Assembly: GCA_002862585.1 (NCBI GenBank)
Contig: PKDP01000148.1
Location: 1-19,632, forward strand
Source of the DNA: Flavobacteriales bacterium
Lineage (GTDB): Bacteria > Bacteroidota > Bacteroidia > Flavobacteriales > UBA7312
DNA length: 19,632 nucleotides
Direction of reading: 5' to 3'
Shown here piece by piece: positions 1-7,534 of this stretch. The notes under the pieces are model-generated. The model saw nothing but the letters and a program-made list of their open reading frames with translations. It searched no databases and was not told where the DNA came from. How positions within the stretch are numbered: position 1 is the first letter of the stretch; every line of letters starts with the position of its first letter. The position numbers were made by a program, and so were the translations under genes.

Positions 1-374
1 AACACAAGTCTATTCATGGACTTACACGTTCTCTAATCAACAACATGATTATAGGAGTTAATGAAGGATTTAAAAAACAACTAGAGTTGGTTGGTGTTGG
101 ATATAGAGCAAGTAATTCAGGACAAAAACTTGAATTAGCTTTAGGTTTTTCACACAACGTAATTTTTGAAATTCCTTCAGAAGTTAAGGTTGAAACACTT
201 TCAGAAAAAGGTCAAAACCCAACCATTACATTAACGTCAACTGATAATCAATTATTAGGGGTTGTTGCCGCTAAAATTCGTTCACTAAGAAAACCTGAAC
301 CTTACAAAGGAAAAGGAATTAAGTTCGTTGGAGAACAATTGAGAAGAAAAGCTGGTAAAACTGCTGCTAAGTAA
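1..374 (+). CDS. rplF: 50S ribosomal protein L6, 3' part (5' end outside window)
   Basis: C-terminal part of large-subunit protein uL6, which binds 23S rRNA near the sarcin-ricin loop and factor-binding region. The frame is open from the window edge (first whole codon at base 3), and the residues before the first internal Met (HGLTRSLINNM) are typical L6, so the Met at base 45 is not the start. The second L6 domain follows, with the VGVGYRA motif and the C-terminal signature region KPEPYKGKGI, ending in a short basic tail (RRKAGKTAAK). About 123 residues are visible, roughly the last two thirds of a normal L6 of about 180. It is the first gene seen of the spc-type operon and lies 19 bases before rplR. 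Identification is secure; only the N-terminus is missing. Confidence 0.97.
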   Translation, partial: HKSIHGLTRSLINNMIIGVNEGFKKQLELVGVGYRASNSGQKLELALGFSHNVIFEIPSEVKVETLSEKGQNPTITLTSTDNQLLGVVAAKIRSLRKPEPYKGKGIKFVGEQLRRKAGKTAAK

Positions 375-393
375 TAGATAAAAAATAAAGAAA

Positions 394-735
394 ATGGCAT
401 TTTCAAAAGATTCAAGAAGAAGAAAAATTAGAAAAAGAATTAGAGCAACTATTTCTGGCTCAGCACAGACACCTAGACTTGCTGTATTCAGAAGTAACAA
501 AGAGATTTATGCTCAAGTAATAGATGATATTAGTGGTAAAACTTTAGCAGCAGCATCCTCAAAAGATGTTGATGGAACAAAAATTGACCAAGCTATACAA
601 GTAGGTAAGTTGATTTCTGAGAAGAGTCAAGCTGCTGGCATTTCAAATGTCGTATTTGATAGAGGTGGTTATCTATACCATGGTAGAGTGAAAGCTCTAG
701 CTGAAGGTGCACGTGAATCAGGATTAAAATTTTAA
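394..735 (+). CDS. rplR: 50S ribosomal protein L18
   Basis: Large-subunit protein uL18, which binds 5S rRNA and helps seat it in the central protuberance. The 113 residues match the usual length of about 117. The N-terminus is very Arg/Lys-rich (SRRRKIRKRIRA, residues 7-18), as expected of the flexible RNA-binding tail. The C-terminal part carries the family signature FDRGGYLYHGRVKALAEGAR (residues about 88-107). The start is the ATG after an A-rich stretch (aaaaaataaagaaa) with no Shine-Dalgarno motif. It sits between rplF and rpsE in conserved spc order, 12 bases before rpsE. Arginine codons here are almost all AGA, as in other highly expressed genes nearby. Confidence 0.97.
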   Translation: MAFSKDSRRRKIRKRIRATISGSAQTPRLAVFRSNKEIYAQVIDDISGKTLAAASSKDVDGTKIDQAIQVGKLISEKSQAAGISNVVFDRGGYLYHGRVKALAEGARESGLKF

Positions 736-747
736 GAATTTATATAC

Positions 748-1260
748 ATGTCAAACATCAAAAAAGTAAAAGCAAGCGACATTGAGTTAACAGATAGACT
801 AGTTGGTATCCAACGAGTAACTAAAGTAACTAAAGGTGGTCGTACATTCAGTTTCTCTGCAATAGTTGTTGTAGGTGATGGAAATGGAATTGTAGGTCAT
901 GGCCTAGGAAAGTCGCAAGAAGTTACTGTCGCTATCAGTAAAGCTATTGATTCAGCAAAGAAAAATTTAGTTAAAGTATCTATTCATAAAGGTACTATCC
1001 CTCATGAACAAGAAGCTAAGTTTTCAGGCTCTCAAGTTTTAATTAAGCCAGCATCAAATGGTACTGGAGTAAAGGCTGGTGGTGCTATGCGTGCAGTTCT
1101 TGAAAGTGCAGGTGTTCATGATGTATTAGCAAAGTCAAAAGGTTCTTCAAACCCTCACAACCTTGTCAAGGCTACAATGAAAGCGTTGACTGATTTAAGA
1201 AGCCCTAAGCAGGTAGCGAACCAAAGAGGTGTGAACGTAGAAACAGTTTTTAACGGATAA
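748..1260 (+). CDS. rpsE: 30S ribosomal protein S5
   Basis: Small-subunit protein uS5, which lies on the solvent side near the mRNA entry channel and contributes to decoding accuracy and helicase activity on mRNA. The 170-residue product has the N-terminal double-stranded-RNA-binding-like domain (about 10-75), with the signature VVVGDGNGIVGHGLGKSQEV (residues 40-59), followed by the C-terminal domain containing PASNGTGVKAGGAMRAVLE. Length and order are normal. The start ATG follows an AT-rich leader (aatttatatac) lacking a Shine-Dalgarno motif. Neighbours are rplR, 12 bases upstream, and rpmD, 13 bases downstream. Nothing is missing. Confidence 0.97.
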   Translation: MSNIKKVKASDIELTDRLVGIQRVTKVTKGGRTFSFSAIVVVGDGNGIVGHGLGKSQEVTVAISKAIDSAKKNLVKVSIHKGTIPHEQEAKFSGSQVLIKPASNGTGVKAGGAMRAVLESAGVHDVLAKSKGSSNPHNLVKATMKALTDLRSPKQVANQRGVNVETVFNG

Positions 1261-1273
1261 AAAAGATAAACTG

Positions 1274-1456
1274 ATGGCTAAAATCAGAGTAACACAAGTA
1301 AAAAGTAAAATCGGTAGACCAGAGAGTCAAAAGAGAACAATCTTGGCATTAGGTCTAAAGAAAATTAATCATAGCGTTGAGCACGAAACTACTCCTCAAG
1401 TATTAGGAATGGTAAAGAAAGTTGCTCACGTATTGAAGGTAGAAGAAGTAAAATAA
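1274..1456 (+). CDS. rpmD: 50S ribosomal protein L30
   Basis: Small large-subunit protein uL30, 60 residues, the normal bacterial length. It has the characteristic N-terminal beta strand rich in Lys/Arg (MAKIRVTQVKSKIGRP) and the central helix motif RTILALGLKKINHSVEH, followed by a segment that packs on 23S rRNA. It binds close to 5S rRNA and is dispensable in some bacteria, but is kept here in its standard place between rpsE and rplO. The spacers are 13 bases upstream and 20 bases downstream, without visible promoter or terminator, so it should be co-transcribed with the rest of the operon. Confidence 0.96.
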   Translation: MAKIRVTQVKSKIGRPESQKRTILALGLKKINHSVEHETTPQVLGMVKKVAHVLKVEEVK

Positions 1457-1476
1457 TTTAAGTTTTAAAGAAAACT

Positions 1477-1926
1477 ATGGATTTAAGTAATCTAACTCCT
1501 GCAAAAGGGTCAACAAAAAATAGAAAAAGAATCGCTAGAGGTGAAGGTTCTAAGAAAGGTGGTACTTCTACAAGAGGTCACAAAGGAGCTAAATCTAGAT
1601 CTGGTTATTCAAGAAAGATTGGTTTTGAAGGTGGACAAATGCCACTTCAAAGGAGAGTTCCTAAGTTTGGTTTTACAAATCCAAACAGAAAAGAATTCAG
1701 AGGTGTTAATTTACATACACTTCAGTCTTTAGTTGACAACAAAAAAATAAAAGACACTGTTGATTTAGATGTTTTAATTGCAAACGGTCTAGCACACAAA
1801 AACGACTTAGTAAAAATATTAGGAAGAGGCGAATTAAAAGCTAAGCTTAATATTACTGTTCACAGTTTTTCCGCTTCAGCTAAATCTGCAATCGAAACAG
1901 CTGGAGGTACAGCAACTACTTTGTAA
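1477..1926 (+). CDS. rplO: 50S ribosomal protein L15
   Basis: Large-subunit protein uL15, an early-to-middle assembly protein whose long N-terminal extension threads through 23S rRNA. The 149 residues match the family length of 144-150. The N-terminal half (about 15-60) is Gly/Arg/Lys-rich, with RIARGEGSKKGGTSTRGHKG and the later GFEGGQMPLQRRVPKFGF motif. The C-terminal globular part includes ILGRGELKAKLNITVHSFS, typical of the family, and ends with the helix AKSAIETAGGTATTL. A shorter overlapping frame inside this gene is a shadow. The gene is 20 bases after rpmD and 9 bases before secY. The start ATG has an A-rich upstream region (taaagaaaact). Confidence 0.97.
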   Translation: MDLSNLTPAKGSTKNRKRIARGEGSKKGGTSTRGHKGAKSRSGYSRKIGFEGGQMPLQRRVPKFGFTNPNRKEFRGVNLHTLQSLVDNKKIKDTVDLDVLIANGLAHKNDLVKILGRGELKAKLNITVHSFSASAKSAIETAGGTATTL

Positions 1927-1935
1927 CGAATAAAT

Positions 1936-3321
1936 ATGAAAAATTTAATCACTACATTAAAGAATATTTGGAAGATTGAGGAACTGAGAAATCGAATCTT
2001 AGTAACTCTTGGTTTCATCCTTATATATAGATTAGGAGCACAAGTTCCACTTCCTGGTATTGATGCAAGAGTTTTATCTGCTGCAAACGAAGCTAGTGGT
2101 GGACCTGATGGTTTATTAGGTTTATTAAATTTATTTACGGGAGGTGCCTTTGCTCAAGCCTCAATATTTGCACTTGGTATCATGCCATATATTTCTGCAT
2201 CTATTGTAATTCAGTTAATGGGTATAGCCGTTCCTTATTTCCAAAAGTTACAGAGAGAAGGTGAAAGCGGAAGAAGAAAAATCAATAACATAACACGTTA
2301 TTTAACTATTCTTATCACTGGTTTTCAAGCGCCAGGATTTATATCTAACCTGAAAAGCCAGTGGCTCAATAAGCCAATTGAACTAGCCGATGGAACCATT
2401 GGTTACGTATTCGTAAATAACGAAGCTACATTCTTTTTCTCAATCATGTCCATTATTGTTCTAGTAACAGGAACTATGTTTGTGATGTGGTTAGGTGAGA
2501 AGATAACAGATAGAGGTATCGGTAATGGTATTTCAATAATAATTATGATTGGTATTATTGCAGCATTACCTGGTTCATTATTTGCTGAGTTTGCTACATC
2601 TTTAGAAAGTCAAGGTGGTGGATTAGTAATATTCCTTGTTGAGATTCTAGCTCTAATGCTAGTAATTCTTGTGAGTATTCTACTCGTACAAGGCACACGA
2701 AGAATACCCGTCAATTTCGCTAAGCGAGTAGTTGGAAATAAGCAATACGGTGGCGTTCGTCAATATATTCCATTAAAGGTAAATGCATCAGGTGTAATGC
2801 CGATTATATTCGCTCAAGCAATAATGTTTGTACCTATTACTTTAGTTGGGTTTTCAGAATCAGAAGCTCTTCAAGGATTTGCAGCTGCCTTTACTGATTT
2901 TGCAGGATTTTGGTACAACTTAGTATTCTTTTTCATGATTGTAATATTTACATATTTTTACACTGCTATCACTGTTAATCCAAAGCAGATGGCTGATGAT
3001 ATGAAAAAGAATGGAGGATTTATTCCTGGTGTAAAGCCAGGACGTAAAACAGCAGAGTTTTTAGATGACGCAATGTCAAAAATTACTTTGCCAGGCTCTT
3101 TATTTTTAGCATTTGTTGCTATTCTTCCAGCATTTGCTATGCAGTTTGGAGTCAATCAAGGATTCGCTCAATTTTATGGTGGAACCTCATTATTAATTAT
3201 GGTAGGAGTAGTGTTGGATACATTACAGCAGATTGAAAGTCACTTATTAATGCGTCATTATGATGGATTAACAAGTACTGGAAGGATAAAAGGAAAGTCA
3301 TCAGGAATGATGGCACAATAA
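1936..3321 (+). CDS. secY: Protein translocase subunit SecY
   Basis: Pore-forming subunit of the SecYEG channel in the cytoplasmic membrane, which exports unfolded proteins with SecA and inserts membrane proteins. The 461 residues contain about ten hydrophobic helices. TM1 spans about 20-38 (ILVTLGFILIYRLG), followed by the plug and TM2 region with NLFTGGAFAQASIFALGIMP (65-84). The basic cytosolic C4-C5 loop carries GTRRIPVNFAKR (253-264), and a later loop has KNGGFIPGVKPGRKT (358-372), the SecA- and ribosome-contacting region. The C-terminus is short and basic. Length is slightly above the 435-445 typical of Proteobacteria, within the range for Bacteroidota. It follows rplO by 9 bases and precedes map by 10. 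No adk gene lies between secY and map, unlike in many Gram-positive bacteria. Confidence 0.97.
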   Translation: MKNLITTLKNIWKIEELRNRILVTLGFILIYRLGAQVPLPGIDARVLSAANEASGGPDGLLGLLNLFTGGAFAQASIFALGIMPYISASIVIQLMGIAVPYFQKLQREGESGRRKINNITRYLTILITGFQAPGFISNLKSQWLNKPIELADGTIGYVFVNNEATFFFSIMSIIVLVTGTMFVMWLGEKITDRGIGNGISIIIMIGIIAALPGSLFAEFATSLESQGGGLVIFLVEILALMLVILVSILLVQGTRRIPVNFAKRVVGNKQYGGVRQYIPLKVNASGVMPIIFAQAIMFVPITLVGFSESEALQGFAAAFTDFAGFWYNLVFFFMIVIFTYFYTAITVNPKQMADDMKKNGGFIPGVKPGRKTAEFLDDAMSKITLPGSLFLAFVAILPAFAMQFGVNQGFAQFYGGTSLLIMVGVVLDTLQQIESHLLMRHYDGLTSTGRIKGKSSGMMAQ

Positions 3322-3331
3322 TACGGATTCG

Positions 3332-4108
3332 ATGATCTTTTTAAAGACCGACGAAGAAGTTGAATTGATAAGAAAAAGTTCTTTACTTGTTGCAAAGGCA
3401 CACGCCGAAGTCGCTAAAATGATTGAGCCAGGAGTTAGTACTCTTAAACTTGATCAACGTGCTGAAGAGTACATACGCGATAATGGAGGCGTACCAGCTT
3501 TTAAAGGATACAATGGGTTTCCGAACACATTGTGTATGTCACCAGACAGTCAAGTGGTGCATGGTATTCCGAATGACGAACCTCTAGAAGAAGGCTCGAT
3601 ACTTTCGGTAGATTGTGGAGTTTTGATGAATGGCTTTTATGGTGACTCTGCTTACACCTATGCTATTGGTAGTATAGATGCTGAGACTCAAAAGTTGTTA
3701 GATGTGACCAAAGACAGTTTGTACAAAGGAATTGAACAAGCTGTTGTGGGTAACCGTGTTGGAGATATCAGTTTTGCTGTACAGCAATATGCAGAATCTC
3801 ACAATTATGGAGTTGTTCGCGAGTTGGTTGGTCATGGTGTGGGTGAACATTTACATGAAAGCCCAGAAGTGCCGAATTATGGTAAAAGAGGACGAGGTCC
3901 TAAGTTACAAGATGGATTAGTCATTGCTATTGAGCCGATGATTAATATGGGAGTTAAGAATATCCGTCAACATTTAGACGGATGGACAATAACTACCGCA
4001 GATAAGAAACCCTCTGCACATTTTGAACACACCATAGTTGTAAGACAAGGCAAAGCTGATATTTTATCAAGCTTTGAATGGATTGAACAAGAATTGAATA
4101 AAAAATAA
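3332..4108 (+). CDS. map: Type I methionine aminopeptidase
   Basis: Cytosolic metalloenzyme that removes the initiator Met from nascent proteins when the second residue is small. The 258-residue protein has the pita-bread fold without an N-terminal extension. The five metal ligands are visible: Asp94 (VDCG), Asp105 (GDSAYTY), His168 (GHGVGEHLHE), Glu201 (IEPM) and Glu232 (FEHT). The accessory His78 (VVHGIP) and His175 are also present. All essential residues are therefore in place. The gene sits 10 bases after secY and only 2 bases before infA, so it is read as part of the ribosomal operon. Arginine codons here include more CGT/CGC/CGA than in the ribosomal protein genes, consistent with lower expression. 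Confidence 0.97.
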   Translation: MIFLKTDEEVELIRKSSLLVAKAHAEVAKMIEPGVSTLKLDQRAEEYIRDNGGVPAFKGYNGFPNTLCMSPDSQVVHGIPNDEPLEEGSILSVDCGVLMNGFYGDSAYTYAIGSIDAETQKLLDVTKDSLYKGIEQAVVGNRVGDISFAVQQYAESHNYGVVRELVGHGVGEHLHESPEVPNYGKRGRGPKLQDGLVIAIEPMINMGVKNIRQHLDGWTITTADKKPSAHFEHTIVVRQGKADILSSFEWIEQELNKK

Positions 4109-4110
4109 AT

Positions 4111-4326
4111 ATGGCCAAACAGGCACACATAGAACAAGATGGAGTAATAACTCAAGCACTTTCAAACGCAATGTTTAGAGTGGAGCTTGAAAATGGGCAC
4201 ATTATTACAGCACATATTTCAGGTAAAATGAGAAAATTTTACATCAAATTGTTACCAGGAGACAAAGTTAAATTAGAAATGTCTCCGTATGATTTAACAA
4301 AAGGAAGAATAACTTACAGATACTAA
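4111..4326 (+). CDS. infA: Translation initiation factor IF-1
   Basis: Small OB-fold protein that binds the 30S A site and works with IF-2 and IF-3 during initiation. The 71 residues match the usual 71-72. Characteristic segments are ALSNAMFRVELENGHIITAH (residues 16-35), HISGKMRKFYIKLLPGDKVK, with the RNA-contacting basic residues around MRK, and the C-terminal SPYDLTKGRITYRY. It starts 2 bases after the map stop, implying translational coupling, and is followed 5 bases later by rpmJ, the usual infA-rpmJ pair. No Shine-Dalgarno sequence precedes it; the upstream bases are the A-rich end of map. Confidence 0.97.
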   Translation: MAKQAHIEQDGVITQALSNAMFRVELENGHIITAHISGKMRKFYIKLLPGDKVKLEMSPYDLTKGRITYRY

Positions 4327-4331
4327 GAAAA

Positions 4332-4448
4332 ATGAAAGTTAGAGCATCATTAAAAAAGAGAAGTGAAGATTGCAAAATTGTTCGAAGAAAAGGACGATTA
4401 TATGTTATAAATAAAAAGAATCCTAAGTTTAAACAACGTCAAGGTTAA
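4332..4448 (+). CDS. rpmJ: 50S ribosomal protein L36 (zinc-ligand-poor form)
   Basis: Complete 38-residue bL36, found by reading the infA-rpsM gap. It starts MKVRASLKKR and ends in the diagnostic PKFKQRQG. L36 is the smallest large-subunit protein and binds 23S rRNA domain VI. The canonical form binds zinc through Cys11, Cys14, Cys27 and His33. Here these positions are Ser11, Cys14, Asn27 and Phe33, so only one ligand survives and zinc binding is unlikely. This is the so-called C-minus type, known from many bacteria and common in Bacteroidota. Position (5 bases after infA, 16 before rpsM) and full length argue for a working gene, not a remnant. Confidence 0.96.
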   Translation: MKVRASLKKRSEDCKIVRRKGRLYVINKKNPKFKQRQG

Positions 4449-4464
4449 TTTTAAAAAATAGTAA

Positions 4465-4842
4465 ATGGCTAGAATTGCAGGTATAGATTTACCAAAAAAC
4501 AAAAGAGGTGTTATAGGACTTACCTATATTTTCGGAATAGGTTCGACCGTAGCTAAACAGATTTTAGATAAAGCTGACATTGATCACAGTGTCAAAGTTC
4601 AAGACTGGAATGACAAGCAGCTTTCAGATATTCGCCAAATTATTGGTGATGAAATTAAAGTTGAAGGAGAGCTACGTTCTGAGACACAGATGAATATTAA
4701 GCGTCTTATGGATATAGGATGTAACAGAGGTATTCGTCACAGAGTTGGTTTACCTTTGAGAGGTCAGCGTACTAAGAATAATTCCAGAACTAGAAAAGGA
4801 AGAAGAAAAACAGTTGCTAATAAAAAGAAAGCTACTAAATAA
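4465..4842 (+). CDS. rpsM: 30S ribosomal protein S13
   Basis: Small-subunit head protein uS13, which forms intersubunit bridges with the large subunit and contacts P-site tRNA through its basic C-terminal tail. The 125 residues have the expected MARIAGIDLPKNKR start, the helix-hairpin region with GIGSTVAKQIL, and the signature CNRGIRHRVGLPLRGQRTKN (residues 84-103), followed by SRTRKGRRKT. The Lys-rich tail (ANKKKATK) is a little longer than in E. coli. It heads the alpha-operon group (rpsM, rpsK, rpsD, rpoA, rplQ), but with only 16 bases after rpmJ there is no room for an independent promoter leader, so transcription probably continues from upstream. Confidence 0.97.
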   Translation: MARIAGIDLPKNKRGVIGLTYIFGIGSTVAKQILDKADIDHSVKVQDWNDKQLSDIRQIIGDEIKVEGELRSETQMNIKRLMDIGCNRGIRHRVGLPLRGQRTKNNSRTRKGRRKTVANKKKATK

Positions 4843-4852
4843 TCACTGAAAT

Positions 4853-5236
4853 ATGGCTAAATCAAATCAGAAGAAAAGAACTGTAAAAGTTGATGCTGTT
4901 GGACAAGCTCACATACAAGCGACGTTTAACAACATTATTATTTCACTTACCAATAATCAAGGACAAGTAATCTCTTGGTCTTCGGCTGGTAAAATGGGAT
5001 TCAGAGGTTCAAAGAAAAATACTCCTTATGCTGCACAAACTGCCGCAGAAGATTGTGCAGGAAGAGCTCATGAAGCAGGTCTAAGAAAAGTAAAGGTATA
5101 CGTTAAAGGTCCTGGATCTGGAAGAGAATCTGCTATTAGAACTCTCCATAATAATGGAATAGTAGTAACTGAAATTGTTGATATTACACCAATCCCTCAC
5201 AATGGATGTCGCCCTCCTAAAAGAAGAAGAGTATAA
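4853..5236 (+). CDS. rpsK: 30S ribosomal protein S11
   Basis: Small-subunit platform protein uS11, located near the E site and the 3' end of 16S rRNA. The 127 residues show the family signature over about 93-115 (IRTLHNNGIVVTEIVDITPI and following) and the conserved C-terminus PHNGCRPPKRRRV, which ends in the usual basic cluster. Other conserved segments are NNIIISLTNNQGQVISWSSA and GFRGSKKNTPYAAQ. It lies 10 bases after rpsM and 29 bases before rpsD. It is complete and of normal length (about 128). In Bacteroidota the platform proteins around the 16S 3' end have been linked to occlusion of the anti-Shine-Dalgarno sequence, but S11 shows nothing unusual here. Confidence 0.97.
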   Translation: MAKSNQKKRTVKVDAVGQAHIQATFNNIIISLTNNQGQVISWSSAGKMGFRGSKKNTPYAAQTAAEDCAGRAHEAGLRKVKVYVKGPGSGRESAIRTLHNNGIVVTEIVDITPIPHNGCRPPKRRRV

Positions 5237-5265
5237 TTTATTAAGAAGCATAAACAAGCAAAAAA

Positions 5266-5868
5266 ATGGCAAGATATAGAGGTCCTCAATCAAAAATTGC
5301 AAGACGATTTAACGAACCAATCTTCGGTCCTGATAAAGCATTGGAAAGAAAGAATTATGGTCCTGGTCAGCACGGTAACAACCGTAGATCTAAAAAATCG
5401 GAATACGCTGGTCAGCTAGCTGAAAAGCAAAAGGCTAAGTATACATATGGTATTTTAGAAAAGCAATTTTCTAACCTATTTAAAGAGGCTACTAGAAGAA
5501 AAGGTATTACAGGTGAAATCTTATTACAACTATGTGAAACACGCCTTGATAATATTGTATATAGGCTAGGAATAGCTCCAACACGAAGAGCAGCAAGACA
5601 ATTAGTTACTCACCGTCATATTACAGTAAATGGTCAAATAGTAAATATACCATCATTTGCAGTTTACGTTGGTGACACTGTTGCAGTACGTGAAAAATCA
5701 AAATCGCTAGAGGTTATTACTAACTCTCTAGTTAATTCAACTGAAAAGTGTGAATATGTAGAATGGAATTCTGATCTAATGTCTGGTAAGTTATTAGTAC
5801 TACCACAAAGAGAGCAAATTTCAGAAAATATTAAGGAACAACTTATTGTTGAATTATATTCTAAATAA
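5266..5868 (+). CDS. rpsD: 30S ribosomal protein S4 (cysteine-free N-terminus)
   Basis: Primary 16S rRNA-binding protein uS4, which nucleates assembly of the 30S body. The 200 residues begin MARYRGPQSKIARRFNEPIF and carry an S4 RNA-binding domain from about 92, with ETRLDNIVYRLGIAPTRRAARQLV signature elements and HRHITVNGQIVNIPS. The N-terminal segment that holds a Cys4 zinc site in some bacteria (for example Thermus) has no cysteines here, so this is the zinc-independent type, as in E. coli. S4 represses the alpha operon in E. coli by binding a pseudoknot in the rpsM leader. No equivalent leader is available here, so that control cannot be assumed. The ATG follows an A-rich run (aacaagcaaaaaa). 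Confidence 0.97.
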   Translation: MARYRGPQSKIARRFNEPIFGPDKALERKNYGPGQHGNNRRSKKSEYAGQLAEKQKAKYTYGILEKQFSNLFKEATRRKGITGEILLQLCETRLDNIVYRLGIAPTRRAARQLVTHRHITVNGQIVNIPSFAVYVGDTVAVREKSKSLEVITNSLVNSTEKCEYVEWNSDLMSGKLLVLPQREQISENIKEQLIVELYSK

Positions 5869-5890
5869 TAACTAAAACAAGCTTACTGAT

Positions 5891-6883
5891 ATGTCAATAT
5901 TAGATTTTCAAAGACCAGATAAAGTATATATGATTGAGTCAACAGACTCACATGGAAACTTTGAGTTTAGACCACTCGAACCTGGGTATGGTCTAACTAT
6001 AGGAAATGCCTTAAGAAGAGTATTATTATCTTCCTTAGAAGGTTTTGCAATAACTTCTGTAAAAATAGAAGGTGTTGAGCATGAGTTCTCATCAATTTCA
6101 GGTGTTGTAGAAGATGTTACGGAAATGATTCTTAACTTAAAACAAATTCGTTTAAAGCAACAAATTGAAGATGAAAACTCTGAGAAAGTAACTGTTCGTT
6201 TTGACGGTAAAAATCAGTTTACAGCTGGTGATATCGGTAAAAATCTAGCATCATTCCAAGTTCTTAACCCAGACTTAGTTATCTGTAACCTAGATAAGTC
6301 GGTGAACCTAGAAATGGAATTAACTATCGAAAAAGGCAGAGGATATGTGCCATCTGAAGAGAACAAAAAGGCGACAGCTCCACTAGGAACAATATTCATT
6401 GACTCTGTATTTACACCTATTAAAAACGTTAAATTCAGCGTTGAGAACTTCAGAGTTGAGCAAAAGACTGACTACGAAAAGTTAGTTTTTGAAATCGCTA
6501 CTGACGGTTCAATTCACCCAAAAGATGCTTTAACTGAAGCAGCTAAAATTTTAATTCAGCACTTTATGTTGTTCGCTGATGAAAATGTAACTTTTGAACA
6601 AACTGAATCAGAAAACACTCACGAGTTCGATGAAGATACACTTCACATGCGTCAATTATTAAAAACAAAACTAACTGATTTAGAATTATCTGTAAGAGCA
6701 TTAAATTGTTTAAAAACAGCTGAAGTAGAAACTCTAGGAGAACTAGTTTCTTTCAACAAGTCTGATTTATTAAAGTTTAGAAACTTTGGCAAGAAGTCTT
6801 TAACTGAGCTTGAAGAAATGGTACTTGTTAAAGGACTTAACTTTGGTATGGATGTAGCTAAATATAATTTAGATAAGGAATAA
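5891..6883 (+). CDS. rpoA: DNA-directed RNA polymerase subunit alpha
   Basis: Alpha subunit of RNA polymerase; its dimer scaffolds assembly of beta and beta'. The 330 residues comprise the N-terminal dimerisation domain (about 1-230), recognisable from FEFRPLEPGYGLTIGNALRR and LLSSLEGFAITSVKIEGVEH, a flexible acidic linker (about 235-250), and the C-terminal domain (about 255-320) that contacts upstream DNA and activators. The C-terminal domain has LELSVRALNCLKTAEVETLG and the helix-hairpin NFGKKSLTELEEM, so its DNA-binding surface looks intact. The gene follows rpsD by 22 bases and precedes rplQ by 4, the conserved order. Length is normal for the family (about 329). Confidence 0.97.
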   Translation: MSILDFQRPDKVYMIESTDSHGNFEFRPLEPGYGLTIGNALRRVLLSSLEGFAITSVKIEGVEHEFSSISGVVEDVTEMILNLKQIRLKQQIEDENSEKVTVRFDGKNQFTAGDIGKNLASFQVLNPDLVICNLDKSVNLEMELTIEKGRGYVPSEENKKATAPLGTIFIDSVFTPIKNVKFSVENFRVEQKTDYEKLVFEIATDGSIHPKDALTEAAKILIQHFMLFADENVTFEQTESENTHEFDEDTLHMRQLLKTKLTDLELSVRALNCLKTAEVETLGELVSFNKSDLLKFRNFGKKSLTELEEMVLVKGLNFGMDVAKYNLDKE

Positions 6884-6887
6884 CAAA

Positions 6888-7502
6888 ATGAGACACGGAA
6901 AGAAATTTAATCATTTAGGTAGAAAAGCAGCTCATAGAAAAGCAATGCTTTCTAATATGGCATGTTCTTTGATTGAACATAAAAGGATCAAAACAACAGT
7001 AGCTAAGGCTAAAGCACTTAGAAAGTTTGTTGAGCCTTTAATCACTAAATCAAAAACAGATACTACTCATTCTAGAAGAATTGTCTTTAGCTATCTAAGA
7101 CAAAAAGAAGTTGTTACAGAATTGTTTGGTGATGTAGCTTCTAAATTAGCTACTAGAGATGGTGGCTATACTCGTATACTCAAAACAGGAAACAGACTAG
7201 GTGATAATGCTGAAATGTGTTTCATTGAGTTAGTAGATTTTAACTCAACATACACGACAGATAAGCCAAAGAAAAAGGCTAAGTCAACAAGACGTTCGGG
7301 TAGTGCTAAAAAAGCAGTTACAGAAACAACTGCACCAGCTGTTGAAGATGCTACAGTAGTTGAAGAAACTACTAACGAAGCAGCAACTAAGTCTGAGGTA
7401 GAAGAAGTAGTAGCTGATGAAACTTCAAAAACTACTGAGACTACTGAGGAAATAGAGGAAAATAAAGATAACGCTAAAGAGGAAAAAGAAAAGAGTGAGT
7501 AA
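6888..7502 (+). CDS. rplQ: 50S ribosomal protein L17 with long charged C-terminal tail
   Basis: Large-subunit protein bL17, located near the peptide exit tunnel. Residues 1-119 are a normal L17 core (MRHGKKFNHLGRKAAHRKAM, then HKRIKTTVAKAKALRKFVEP and a core end around CFIELVDFN). It is followed by about 85 extra residues. First comes a basic patch at about 126-142 (KPKKKAKSTRRSGSAKK), then a low-complexity tail at 143-204 rich in Glu, Thr, Ala and Val with few aromatics. The whole protein is 204 residues against about 116-127 in most bacteria. Extended L17 tails occur in other Bacteroidota. The tail is probably disordered and its role is unknown. It is the last gene of the ribosomal block, 4 bases after rpoA, with a terminator 32 bases downstream. 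Confidence 0.95.
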   Translation: MRHGKKFNHLGRKAAHRKAMLSNMACSLIEHKRIKTTVAKAKALRKFVEPLITKSKTDTTHSRRIVFSYLRQKEVVTELFGDVASKLATRDGGYTRILKTGNRLGDNAEMCFIELVDFNSTYTTDKPKKKAKSTRRSGSAKKAVTETTAPAVEDATVVEETTNEAATKSEVEEVVADETSKTTETTEEIEENKDNAKEEKEKSE

Positions 7503-7534
7503 AGTCACATTTGTTTTTCTTAAATACTAATTTC

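Noticed and set aside
4449..4464. S4 autoregulatory pseudoknot leader before rpsM
   Set aside because: Only 16 bases separate rpmJ and rpsM, so the E. coli-type leader structure cannot be present there.
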